Shown here: positions 35,499 to 44,411 of the stretch, piece by piece
Layout: the number at the start of each line of letters is the position of its first letter
Numbering within the stretch: position 1 is the first letter of the stretch
Origin: Blastococcus saxobsidens
GTDB lineage: Bacteria > Actinomycetota > Actinomycetes > Mycobacteriales > Geodermatophilaceae
Length of the DNA stretch: 64,000 bases
Direction of reading: 5' to 3'
Assembly: GCF_010682065.1 (NCBI RefSeq)
Contig: NZ_JAAGWG010000008.1
Span: 62,001 to 126,000, forward strand
Made by a program: the position numbers and the translations under genes
Notes under the pieces: generated by a model
Databases searched by the model: none
Told to the model about the DNA's origin: nothing
Seen by the model: the letters and a program-made list of their open reading frames with translations, nothing else

Positions 35499-35518
35499 GA
35501 TCACCGGATCAGGTGATC
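35499..35518. promoter_or_regulatory. Second inverted repeat upstream of giant protein 2
   Basis: GATCACC-GGATCA-GGTGATC, perfect 7-bp arms around six bases, 100 bases before the start. Possible operator. Confidence 0.4.
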
Positions 35519-35617
35519 GTCAGGGCCGTCACTGACTGTCATGGTCACTGTCGGTACTCGACGACGGCATCCAGGGGGAGGCCGCCGCTCTCGGGTCCTG
35601 GCACACGGGGGAACCGC

Positions 35618-38600
35618 ATGTCCACGTCTTCGAACGCGCCTCGGCGCGCGCCCGTCCGCGTCGTCGCGGGCACCGTCAGCCTCCTGCTGGCGGCCGGCAG
35701 CCTGGCGCTCCTGCCCGGCGTCGCCAACGCCGACTCCGCGCCGCTCACCCCGTCGGCGGCCACGCCGACGACGGTCGCCGCCGACGCGCTGCCCACCGTG
35801 CAGATCAACGGCGTCGCGTGGGCGCAGGCCGTCGTCGGCAACACCGTCTACGTGGGTGGCTCGTTCACCAGTGCCCGGCCCGCGGGGGCGCCCGCCGGGA
35901 CCGGCGAGACGCCGCGCAGCCACCTGCTCGCCTACGACATCCGCACCGGCGAGCTGATCACGTCCTTCGCGCACGACCTCAACGGCCAGGTCCTCGCCGT
36001 CGCGGCCTCGCCCGACGGTTCGCGGGTGTACGTCGCCGGCGACTTCACCGCGGTCGACGGGCAGACCCGCCGCCGCGTCGCCGCGTTCGACACCGCCACC
36101 GGCGCCCTCCTCCCGGGCTTCGCCCCGGCCGTGCAGAGCCAGGTCGCCGCCCTCGCGGTCACGAACGACACCGTCTACATGGGCGGCAGCATCACCGCCG
36201 TCGGCAGCGTCAGCCGCAGCCGGCTCGCCGCGGTGAGCGCCGCCGACGGAAGCCTGCTGCCCTGGGCGCCGGTTCCCGGCGTGGGCTCCACCGCCGGGAA
36301 CCGGCTGCCGAACAACCCGGCCGGCAACGCCAAGACCAGCGACGCGGTCCTCGCCCTCACCGTCGCCGGCACCGGACAGGTCATCGCCGGCGGCCGGTTC
36401 GACTCGATGAACGGCGTCAAGGCCACGGGCGTCGCGGCTCTCGACCCCGCCACCGGCGCGACCAGGCCGTTCGCGATCAACCAGCGGTTGACCAACCAGG
36501 GCGTCAACTCCGCCGTCTACAGCCTGAGCACCTCCGGTGACCTCGTCATCGGCACGGCCTACGACTACTACGGCCCCGGCAACCTCGAGGGCTCCTTCGT
36601 CGTCGAGGCCGACGGCGGCGCCGTCGTCGCGATCAACGACTGCCGCGGCGACTCCTACTCCAACTACGCCACCGGCGGCGTCCTCTACGTGGCCAGCCAC
36701 AGCCACGACTGCAGCCAGATCGGCGGCTTCCCGGAGCAGAACCCGCGCACGCACCGCTTCGGTGTCGCCTTCACGCTGGGCGCCACGGGCACCGTCGGGA
36801 CGAAGACCCTGACCAACGCGAACTTCCGCGGGCAGCCCGCGCCGTCGCTGCTGCCGTGGTTCCCGACGATGACGCCGGGCGACTACACCAAGCAGTACCA
36901 GGCCGGCTGGTCGGTCACCGGCAACGACAAGTACGTCGTCTACGGCGGCGAGTTCCCCCGGGTGAACGGGGTGGGCCAGCAGGGCCTGGTCCGCTTCGCG
37001 CTGCCGGACGCCGCGCCCAACCGGGTCGCCCCGTCGACGGACGGCTTCACGGCCACCGCCACCTCGCCGGCCCCGGGCCGGGTCTCGGTCACCTGGACCG
37101 CGACGTCCGACCAGGACAACGCCAACCTCGTCTACCGCGTCGAGCGGGAGGGCCAGGCCCTCCCCGTCGCCGAGACCGTGCAGGCCTCCACCTGGTGGAA
37201 CCGGCCGGCCATGTCGGCCGCCGACGCCGGGGTCAGTGGTGACCTGCGCTACCGCGTCACCGCGACCGACCCCTTCGGCAACACCGTCGCCACCCCGTGG
37301 GTGGGCGTCTCGGTCGCCGCCGCGACCGGTGGCCAGACCCGGCCCTACGCCGACACGGTCCGTGCCGACGGGGCGTCCAACCACTGGCGGCTGGGTGAGG
37401 CCACCGGCAACGCCGCCGACTCGATCGGCACCCGGCCCTTGACCGTCGGCGCGGGGGTCACCCGCGACCAGGCGGGCGCCATCGACGGCAACACGGCCTA
37501 CTCCTTCAACGGCAGCTCGACGGCGTCCCTGGCCACGACCGGCGCCACCGCGGCACCGAACACCTTCACCCAGGAGGCGTGGATCCAGACCTCGTCGACC
37601 TCGGGCGGCCGGATCATGGGCTTCGCCAACCGGGCCACCGGCACCAGCACCACCTTCGACCGCCAGGTGTACCTGCAGTCCAACGGGCGGATCTCCTTCG
37701 CCGTCAAGGTCCCGACCTGGTTCGGGCTGTCGAGCGAGACGCGCGCGGTCACCAGCACCGCCTCGTTCAACGACGGCAAGTGGCACCACGTGGCCGCGAC
37801 GATGAGCCGCTCGGGCATCGCCCTCCACGTGGACGGCGTCCTCGTCGGCTCGCGCACCGACGCGACCACCGGGCAGTCCTACAACGGCTACTTCCGGGTC
37901 GGCGCCGACAAGGCGATCGCCGGTGCGAGCACGTTCACCGGCCGGATCGACGAGGTCGCGCTCTACCCGACCGCCCTGACCGCCGCGCAGATCGCGGCGC
38001 ACGCGGCGGGCGGAGGCATCGCCGTCCCGGTCGCGAACATGCCGCCGACGGCACGCATCTCCGCGACGCCCACCGGGCTGACCGCGGCGCTGGACGCCCG
38101 CGCCTCGGCCGACAGCGACGGCACCGTGGCCTCCTACGCCTGGGACTTCGGGAACGGGCAGAAGGGCTCCGGCGCGACGGCGACGCACACCTACGCCACC
38201 GCGGGCAGCTACGTCGTCACGCTGGCCGTGACCGACGACAAGGGCGCCACCACCACCGCGAAGACGCTGGTCACGGTCGCCCCGGTGCGGGTCAACCAGG
38301 CCCCGACGGCGGCCTTCACCGCCACCGGCCGCGACCTGGCCGTGTCGGTCGACGGAGCCGCCAGCGACGATGCCGACGGCACGGTGGCCGCCTACTCCTG
38401 GAACTGGGGGGACGGCTCGCCGGTCGCCGACGGCGTCACCGCGACGCACACCTATGCCGCTGCCGGCACGTACACCGTCACGCTGACGGTCGCCGACGAC
38501 GAGGGTGCGACGGGGACGGCCTCCCAGGAGGTCACGGTCACCGCGCCGATCCCGACCGCCCCGATCGCCAAGGACACCTTCGGCCGCTCGGCCACCGGTG

Positions 38601-40129
38601 GGCTGGGCACCGCGGACGTCGGTGGCGACTGGACCGTGGGCGTGGGTGGCCCGCGGCAGTCGGTCAGCGACGGCGTGGCCGAGCTGGCGCTGCCGGGTGC
38701 GGGCAACAACACGGGCTCGTACCTGGGTTCGGTCAGCACCACGAACGCCGACATCCGGAGCTCCTTCACCCTCTCCTCGGTGCCCACCGGTAGCGGCACG
38801 TCGGTCTACGTCGTGGCCCGCCGGACGGCGACCGGGGACGAGTACCGGGTGCGGTTCCGGGTCGACGCCGACGGCGTCGTCTGGATGGCGCTCTACCGCT
38901 CCGTCGCAGGGGCCGAGGCGTTCCCCGGCGGTGAGCAGCGGGTGTCGGGGCTGACGTGGAAGCCGGGCACCACGCTGGCGACCCGGGTCCAGGTCTCGGG
39001 CACCGGGACGACCACGGTCACCGCCTCGGCGTGGGTGGCCGGTGAGGCCGAGCCGGCCACGCCGCAGCTCACGCGCACCGACACCACCGGGGCCCTGCAG
39101 GCCGCCGGCTCGGTGGGCCTGGCGGCCTACCGGCCCAGCAGCGCCACCGCGCCCACGGCCGTGCGGTTCAGCGCCCTCCGGGTCGGTCTCGTGGGTGCTG
39201 GTGCGCACACGAACGTCGCGCCGGACGCCGCCTTCACGGCGGCTGCCACGGAGCTCTCGGTCGCTGTCGACGCCACCGGCTCGACCGACTCCGACGGCCG
39301 GGTCGCCCGGGCGGACTGGGCCTTCGGGGACGGCACCACGGGCACCGGGCCCACGGCCACGCACACCTACGCGGCGGCCGGCACGTACACCGTCCGGCTC
39401 ACCGTGACCGACGACGAGGGCGCCACGGCGACCACCACCCGCTCGGTCACCGTGACCGCGCCGCCGGCCCCGCCGGTCGAGGAGCCGGCGGAGCAGATCG
39501 CCGCGGACGCCTTCGACCGTGCGGAGACCGGCCGGCTGGGCACCGCCGACCTCGGCGGCGCCTGGACCTCGGCGGCGGGTGCCTCCCGGCAGTCGGTCGC
39601 CGACGGCGCAGCGATCCTCGCGGTCAACCCGGGCAACAACACCGGGTCCTACCTGGGGGGCGTGACGGCCACCGACGTCGAGGTCCGCACGACGGTGTCC
39701 TTCTCGGCGGTGCCGACCAGCGGCACGGGCGCCTACGCCTTCGTGACGGGGCGCCGCGTGGGGACGGCGCAGTACAACGCCCGGATCCGGGTGCTGCCCG
39801 ACGGCAGCGTCGGGGTGGGCCTCGTCCGCGAGGTCGCCGGGGTGGAGACCATCCTCGGCCCGGTGACGACGCTGGCCGGCGTCACGTACACCCCCGGCGC
39901 CCCGCTGGAGATCCGGTTCCGCGTGACCGGCAGCGGCGCGACGGACCTGGCGCTCACGGTCTGGCAGGCCGGCACCGCCGAGCCCGCCGCCCCGACGCTG
40001 GTCCGCACCGACGGCGCCGCGGAGCTCCAGGCGGCCGGCGGGATCGGGATCGCCGCCTACCTCTCCGGTAGCGCGACCGGGCCGGTCGCCGTGCGGTTCG
40101 AGGGCATCACCGTCACCGCGGTGCGCTGA
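35618..40129 (+). CDS. Giant secreted propeller-FN3-LamG-PKD protein 2 (paralogue of protein 1)
   Basis: 1,503 residues, same domain order as its neighbour: signal peptide (cleavage near residue 38, VANA-DS), beta-propeller-like (52-465), FN3-like (468-570), LamG (573-797, KWHHVAATMSRSGIALHVDGVLV), PKD1 (807-888), PKD2 (891-979), module A (981-1190), PKD3 (1198-1282), module B (1290-1503). The (EP)n linker of protein 1 is absent and module A has diverged most (VVARRTATGDEYRVRF replaces VTGRRVGTAQYNARVR). ATG 35618 has GGGGGA upstream. The pair arose by tandem duplication. No sortase signal or membrane tail. Function: probable cell-surface or matrix glycan-binding protein; the exact role is unknown. 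Confidence 0.88.
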   Translation: MSTSSNAPRRAPVRVVAGTVSLLLAAGSLALLPGVANADSAPLTPSAATPTTVAADALPTVQINGVAWAQAVVGNTVYVGGSFTSARPAGAPAGTGETPRSHLLAYDIRTGELITSFAHDLNGQVLAVAASPDGSRVYVAGDFTAVDGQTRRRVAAFDTATGALLPGFAPAVQSQVAALAVTNDTVYMGGSITAVGSVSRSRLAAVSAADGSLLPWAPVPGVGSTAGNRLPNNPAGNAKTSDAVLALTVAGTGQVIAGGRFDSMNGVKATGVAALDPATGATRPFAINQRLTNQGVNSAVYSLSTSGDLVIGTAYDYYGPGNLEGSFVVEADGGAVVAINDCRGDSYSNYATGGVLYVASHSHDCSQIGGFPEQNPRTHRFGVAFTLGATGTVGTKTLTNANFRGQPAPSLLPWFPTMTPGDYTKQYQAGWSVTGNDKYVVYGGEFPRVNGVGQQGLVRFALPDAAPNRVAPSTDGFTATATSPAPGRVSVTWTATSDQDNANLVYRVEREGQALPVAETVQASTWWNRPAMSAADAGVSGDLRYRVTATDPFGNTVATPWVGVSVAAATGGQTRPYADTVRADGASNHWRLGEATGNAADSIGTRPLTVGAGVTRDQAGAIDGNTAYSFNGSSTASLATTGATAAPNTFTQEAWIQTSSTSGGRIMGFANRATGTSTTFDRQVYLQSNGRISFAVKVPTWFGLSSETRAVTSTASFNDGKWHHVAATMSRSGIALHVDGVLVGSRTDATTGQSYNGYFRVGADKAIAGASTFTGRIDEVALYPTALTAAQIAAHAAGGGIAVPVANMPPTARISATPTGLTAALDARASADSDGTVASYAWDFGNGQKGSGATATHTYATAGSYVVTLAVTDDKGATTTAKTLVTVAPVRVNQAPTAAFTATGRDLAVSVDGAASDDADGTVAAYSWNWGDGSPVADGVTATHTYAAAGTYTVTLTVADDEGATGTASQEVTVTAPIPTAPIAKDTFGRSATGGLGTADVGGDWTVGVGGPRQSVSDGVAELALPGAGNNTGSYLGSVSTTNADIRSSFTLSSVPTGSGTSVYVVARRTATGDEYRVRFRVDADGVVWMALYRSVAGAEAFPGGEQRVSGLTWKPGTTLATRVQVSGTGTTTVTASAWVAGEAEPATPQLTRTDTTGALQAAGSVGLAAYRPSSATAPTAVRFSALRVGLVGAGAHTNVAPDAAFTAAATELSVAVDATGSTDSDGRVARADWAFGDGTTGTGPTATHTYAAAGTYTVRLTVTDDEGATATTTRSVTVTAPPAPPVEEPAEQIAADAFDRAETGRLGTADLGGAWTSAAGASRQSVADGAAILAVNPGNNTGSYLGGVTATDVEVRTTVSFSAVPTSGTGAYAFVTGRRVGTAQYNARIRVLPDGSVGVGLVREVAGVETILGPVTTLAGVTYTPGAPLEIRFRVTGSGATDLALTVWQAGTAEPAAPTLVRTDGAAELQAAGGIGIAAYLSGSATGPVAVRFEGITVTAVR

Positions 40130-40145
40130 GGGGACCGCAGTGAGC

Positions 40146-40187
40146 CCGGATGCCGGGCCGGCCCACGAGGGCCGGCCCGGCATCCGG
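40146..40187 (+). terminator. 19-bp perfect terminator hairpin after giant gene 2
   Basis: CCGGATGCCGGGCCGGCCC pairs perfectly with its complement over an ACGA loop, starting 16 bases after the stop. The remaining 225 bases to the next gene contain no gene that I can support. Confidence 0.85.
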
Positions 40188-40412
40188 CCGTCCCCGGCAC
40201 ACCGGAGGGCGACGCCCGACCGGGTGACCCGTGGGGGTGAGGGGATCCCGCCAGCACTCCCCATGCCCTCCCGGCGCGTAGATCCTGATCGGAGCGACGA
40301 CAGCGATCGAGCGTCCGCGGCCCCGCGTCGCAGAACCGGTCCGGCAAGCACGGGAGGCCACAGTGGCAGGCACGGGGAACGCCCTCCGCAACGTCGGGGA
40401 GGCGGTCCGGCG

Positions 40413-41174
40413 ATGACCACGGTCGCCGAACGCAGCGCGGGGGACAGCCCGCCGCTGGGCCTGCGCGCGACGCTGGACCGGCTCGCGACCGCGCAGAAGG
40501 GCTCGGCCGGCGCGCCGCTGTACTCGCGCTTCGTCAACCGGCCGCTCGGCCGGGTCTTCGCCGCGCTCGCGTTCGGCGCGGGGCTCTCCCCCAACGCGGT
40601 GACCGCCGTCAGCGCCGTCTTCACCGCCACCGGCGTCGCGATGCTCGCGCTCGTCCCGCCGTCGGTGCCGATGGGGCTGGCCGTCGCCGCCTGCCTGGCC
40701 CTCGGCTACGGCCTCGACGCCGCGGACGGCCAGCTCGCCCGGCTGCGCGGCGGCGGCTCGCCGGCGGGGGAGTGGCTGGACCACATGGTCGATGCCGCCA
40801 AGGTCGTCGGTCTGCACCTGGCCGTGGCGATCGGCCTGTACCGCTTCACCGACGTCGACCCGGCCGTGCTGCTCGTCCCGCTCGGGTTCTGCTTCGTCGA
40901 CGTCGTGATCTTCTTCGCGATGATGCTGAACGAGGCACTGCGCGCCCAGCACGGCGCCGCCACTCGCGCCCAGGGCCCCACGCAGCAGGTCGGCATCGCC
41001 CGCTCCGTCCTGGCGCTGCCGACCGACTACGGCGTCCTCGCGCTCTCCTTCGCGTTCTTCGGGGCGACGTCGGTCTTCGTGCCGGTCTACGCCGCCCTCG
41101 GCCTGGCCGAGGGGCTCTTCCTCGCACTCGCGCTGGTCAAGTGGTTCCGCGAGATGGACCGGTTGCCCCGATGA
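40413..41174 (+). CDS. CDP-alcohol phosphotransferase family membrane protein
   Basis: 253 residues, about six membrane segments. The full family signature DG-x2-AR-x8-G-x3-D-x3-D is present as DGQLARLRGGGSPAGEWLDHMVD (near residue 98). Enzymes of this family transfer a phospho-alcohol from a CDP-alcohol to an acceptor (phospholipid head groups, or polyol phosphates on glycans). In an exopolysaccharide locus that also encodes a TagD-like cytidylyltransferase, it may attach glycerol-phosphate or a similar group; a phospholipid role is the alternative. Stop overlaps the next gene (ATGA), so it heads a five-gene unit. Confidence 0.87.
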   Translation: MTTVAERSAGDSPPLGLRATLDRLATAQKGSAGAPLYSRFVNRPLGRVFAALAFGAGLSPNAVTAVSAVFTATGVAMLALVPPSVPMGLAVAACLALGYGLDAADGQLARLRGGGSPAGEWLDHMVDAAKVVGLHLAVAIGLYRFTDVDPAVLLVPLGFCFVDVVIFFAMMLNEALRAQHGAATRAQGPTQQVGIARSVLALPTDYGVLALSFAFFGATSVFVPVYAALGLAEGLFLALALVKWFREMDRLPR

Positions 41175-42385
41175 CCGGTCACGAGGACCGCCCGTCGCTG
41201 CTCGTGGTGCACCCCGGGTCGGAGCTGTACGGGGCCGACCGGATGCTGCTGGAGTCGGTGATCGCGCTGGCCGGCCGCTTCACGGTCACGGTCGCCCTGC
41301 CCGGCCCCGGCCCGCTGGTCGACGCGATCGAGTCGCACGGGGTGGCCGTCGAGCTGTGCCCCATGCCCGTCCTCCGCAACTCCGCCCTGCGGCCGAGCGG
41401 TGCGCTCCGGCTGCTCGCCGACGCCGTCCGCGGCCTGGTGCCCGCGCTGCGGCTGCTGCGCCGGCACGCCGCGGCCGGCGTGTACGTCAGCACCCTGACC
41501 CTGCCGTCGTGGCCGCTGCTGGCCCGGCTGGCCGGCCGGCGGTCGGTCTGCCACGTGCACGAGGCCGAGCAGTCCGCCCCGCGCATGCTGCGCCGTGGCA
41601 TGGCGCTGTGCCCGGCGCTGTCCGACCGCGTCGTGGCCAACAGCCGGTTCACCCTCGACGTCCTCACCGAGGTGGCGCCGCGGCTGAGCCGGCGCGCCAC
41701 GGTGGTGCACAACGCCGTCCGCGGCCCCGCCGAGGTGGTTCCGGCCCGGCCGCGGTTGGACGGTCCGCTGCGCCTGCTGTTCGTCGGCCGGCTCAACCCG
41801 CGCAAGGGCCCGCAGGTCGCCCTCGCCGCACTGGCCGAACTGGTGCGCCGCGGCGTGGACGCCCGCCTCACCGTCGTCGGCGACGTCTTCCCCGGGTACG
41901 AGTGGTTCGTCGACGAGCTGCGCGCGACCGTGGCCGACGCCGGCCTGGGCGACCGGGTCGAGTTCCTGGGCTTCCACGCCGACGTCTGGCCCCAGCTGGC
42001 CGGCGCCGACGTGGCGCTCGTGCCTGCGGTGGGCGACGAGTCCTTCGGCAACACCGCGGTGGAGGCGGTCCTCGCCGCCCGGCCGCTCGTGGTCAGCGAC
42101 CACAGCGGCCTGCGCGAGGCCGCGGCCGGCTACACCGGCGCGCAGGCGGTCCCGGCCGGCGACGCCCGGGCCTGGGCCGACGCGATCGCCCGGGTGGCCG
42201 CCGACTGGCCCCGGTTCCGGGAGGCCGCCCTCGCCGACGCCGCCCTCGCGCGGGAGCGGTCGGCGCCCGAGCGGTACGCCGCCGAGCTGGTGGAGGCCGT
42301 CGCTGCTCTGGGCCCGGCCGGCCCCGCACGGCGGGAGCTCGCCGCCCCGGCGGGGCAGGTCACCGGATCGGGGGCCGCGGCATGA
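41171..42385 (+). CDS. GT4-family glycosyltransferase
   Basis: 404 residues, GT-B fold. Acceptor half begins LLVVHPGSELYGADRMLLESVIAL (the G-x-G-AD region), with VCHVHEAEQSAPRM; donor half has LLFVGRLNPRKGPQVALAALAEL, VVGDVFPGYEWFVDEL, VEFLGFHADVWPQLAGADVALVP and DESFGNTAVEAVLAARPLVVSD (E-x7-E motif). Predicted cytosolic transferase for the repeat unit. Coupled at both ends by 4-base ATGA overlaps to the CDP-alcohol transferase and the deacetylase genes. Confidence 0.92.
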   Translation: MTGHEDRPSLLVVHPGSELYGADRMLLESVIALAGRFTVTVALPGPGPLVDAIESHGVAVELCPMPVLRNSALRPSGALRLLADAVRGLVPALRLLRRHAAAGVYVSTLTLPSWPLLARLAGRRSVCHVHEAEQSAPRMLRRGMALCPALSDRVVANSRFTLDVLTEVAPRLSRRATVVHNAVRGPAEVVPARPRLDGPLRLLFVGRLNPRKGPQVALAALAELVRRGVDARLTVVGDVFPGYEWFVDELRATVADAGLGDRVEFLGFHADVWPQLAGADVALVPAVGDESFGNTAVEAVLAARPLVVSDHSGLREAAAGYTGAQAVPAGDARAWADAIARVAADWPRFREAALADAALARERSAPERYAAELVEAVAALGPAGPARRELAAPAGQVTGSGAAA

Positions 42386-43125
42386 CCGCCGCCGTCGGCC
42401 GGGTCACCGCCCCGGCCGTGCTGATGTACCACTCGATCAGCGCCTCGACCGAGCCCGATCCGCACCGGATCCGCGTGCACCCCGACCGGCTCGACCGGCA
42501 CCTGGGGCTGCTGCGCCGGCTGGGCCTGCGCGGCGTCTCCCAGACCGAGCTGGTGCACGCCGTCGACCGGGGGGAGGCCGTGGGGCTGGTCGGCCTGACC
42601 TTCGACGACGGCTTCGAGGACTTCCTCACCACCGCCGTCCCGGTCCTGGCACGGCACGGCATGACGGCGACCGTCTACGTCGTGGCCGGCCACATGGGCG
42701 CCACCAACTCGTGGGACACCGGCCCCCAGTTCCCGATCATGACCGCCGCCCAGGTGCGCGCGGCCGCGGCCGCCGGGCACGAGGTCGGCAGCCACACGAT
42801 GACCCACGCCCGCCTCTCCGGCGCCGACCCGGGGGTGCTCGCCGCCGAGGTGGGCGACAGCCGGCGCCTGCTCGAGGACGTGCTGCAGGCCGAGGTGCCG
42901 GGGTTCTGCTACCCGTACGGGGCCTACGACGCCGCGGCCGCCGACGCCGTGCGCGGAGCCGGGTACGACAACGCCTGCGTCACCGGGGACTACGCCCCGG
43001 GCGACCGGCACACCCTGCCGCGCTGCTACGTGAGCCCCCGCGACACCCGCGCGCACATCTCCGCGCGCCTGATCCGGCACGCCGCCCGCATCCGCCGCCC
43101 CCTGCCCGCCGCTCCCGGTCGCTGA
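42382..43125 (+). CDS. Polysaccharide deacetylase (NodB/CE4 domain)
   Basis: 247 residues. TFDDGFEDF (motif 1, near residue 74) supplies the catalytic Asp and metal Asp, HEVGSHTMTH (motif 2, near 133) the two metal His, and FCYPYGAYD (motif 3) follows. No signal peptide or membrane helix is seen, so it may act in the cytosol or be exported another way. CE4 enzymes remove N- or O-acetyl groups from glycans; here the nascent exopolysaccharide or its lipid-linked unit is the likely substrate. Confidence 0.92.
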   Translation: MTAAVGRVTAPAVLMYHSISASTEPDPHRIRVHPDRLDRHLGLLRRLGLRGVSQTELVHAVDRGEAVGLVGLTFDDGFEDFLTTAVPVLARHGMTATVYVVAGHMGATNSWDTGPQFPIMTAAQVRAAAAAGHEVGSHTMTHARLSGADPGVLAAEVGDSRRLLEDVLQAEVPGFCYPYGAYDAAAADAVRGAGYDNACVTGDYAPGDRHTLPRCYVSPRDTRAHISARLIRHAARIRRPLPAAPGR

Positions 43126-43139
43126 CGGGCGGACCGGCC

Positions 43140-44411
43140 ATGCGTTCCGTGCTCCCGTCCCTGACCGGCCTGCTGCGCCGGCGGGCGACCACCGCCGTCG
43201 TCGGCCAGGCGATGATGGCGCTGGCCGGCCTGGCCCTCCAGGTCGCCGCCGCCCGGCTGCTCGGGGCGGGTGGGCTGGCCGTCTTCTCGCTCGTCTACGG
43301 CGCGCTCGTGCTCGTGACGGCCGTCGCCAGCGGGATGGTCGGTGACTCGCTCACGGTGCTCGACCGGCACGACCGTTCGGTGCGGGCCGGCCTGCACGTC
43401 TGGACCGCGCTGGTGTCGGCCGCCGCCGGCCTGGCCGGAGCGCTCGCCGCGCTGGCGAGCGACCTGGTCCCGGTGTGGGCCGGGCTGCTGCTCGCCCCGG
43501 CGTGCGCTGCGTTCGTCGTCGAGGACACCCTGCGCCGGCTGCTCATGGCCACCGGCCGCTACACCGCGCTGCCCGTCGTCGACGGCACCAGCCTGGTGGG
43601 CGCACTGGCCGTCCTCGGGCTGACCGGCCTGACCACGGAGATCACGCTCAGCACGTTCGTCGTGGCGCTGCTGGTGGGGCAGGTCTCGGCCGCCGTGGTC
43701 GCCTGGTGGCTGGTGCCCACCGCCGAGCGGCCGGCCGGGCCGTGGCGTCGTCCCGGCCTGCGCACCGTCGCCGACTTCGGCGTGTGGCGGGCGGCCGCGC
43801 AGACGGTCCGTCCGGGGTCGCTCACGCTGCTGCGGCTGCTGCTCGTGGGAACGGTCGGCGCGGTGGCCTACGGGCCGCTGGAGGCCGCCCGCGTGTACAC
43901 CGCGCCGATGCTGACGCTCGTCGCAGGCATCGCCTCGTTCCTGCTGCCGCACTTCGTCGGGCTGCGCGACCGGCCACTGTTCCTCAGCCTGCGGGTGGCC
44001 GACCGGGCGTCCCTCGGCCTGGTGGTGGGCATCGGCGCCCTGGGGGTGGCCGCGCTGGCCGCGTTGCCATGGCTCGGGCCCGCGCTCACCGGTGGCGGCT
44101 ACGAGGTGCCCGTGGTCGCCGTCGTCGGCTGGACGGTGTACGCCGCGTGCGCGGCGCTCCTGTTGCCCTACGCCTCGCTGGCCTCGGTGCACGGCAGGCA
44201 GCGCCGCGTCCTCGTTCTCCGCGCCGTCGAGCTGCTCTCCCTGGTCGGCGTCGCCGCGCTGGTGGTCCTCGCGCCGCACGCGGTGGCGTGGGCACCGTTC
44301 GTCCTCGCCGCCGGTCCGGCGCTGACCGCGCTGGCCGTCCGCCGGTCGGTCGTCGTCCCGCTGGTCCGCGCGGGTGCGCTCGGTCCCGCGCGGGAGGGGG
44401 TGCCGGCATGA
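43140..44411 (+). CDS. Polysaccharide flippase-like membrane protein (Wzx type)
   Basis: 423 residues with about twelve membrane helices and few long loops. The beginning (GQAMMALAGLALQVAAARLLGAGGLAVFSLVYGALVL) resembles MOP-superfamily polysaccharide exporters. Its predicted role is flipping the lipid-linked repeat unit across the membrane. It starts 14 bases after the deacetylase stop and overlaps the polymerase start by four bases, the expected position for a Wzx. No conserved residue motif exists for the family, so the assignment rests on topology and context. Confidence 0.78.
   Translation: MRSVLPSLTGLLRRRATTAVVGQAMMALAGLALQVAAARLLGAGGLAVFSLVYGALVLVTAVASGMVGDSLTVLDRHDRSVRAGLHVWTALVSAAAGLAGALAALASDLVPVWAGLLLAPACAAFVVEDTLRRLLMATGRYTALPVVDGTSLVGALAVLGLTGLTTEITLSTFVVALLVGQVSAAVVAWWLVPTAERPAGPWRRPGLRTVADFGVWRAAAQTVRPGSLTLLRLLLVGTVGAVAYGPLEAARVYTAPMLTLVAGIASFLLPHFVGLRDRPLFLSLRVADRASLGLVVGIGALGVAALAALPWLGPALTGGGYEVPVVAVVGWTVYAACAALLLPYASLASVHGRQRRVLVLRAVELLSLVGVAALVVLAPHAVAWAPFVLAAGPALTALAVRRSVVVPLVRAGALGPAREGVPA

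Noticed and set aside
30701..40630. Very long open frames on the - strand opposite both giant genes
   Set aside because: Mirror of high-GC third-position bias; sequences are Arg/Gly/His/Val-rich without domains, while the + strand gives signal peptides and clear folds.
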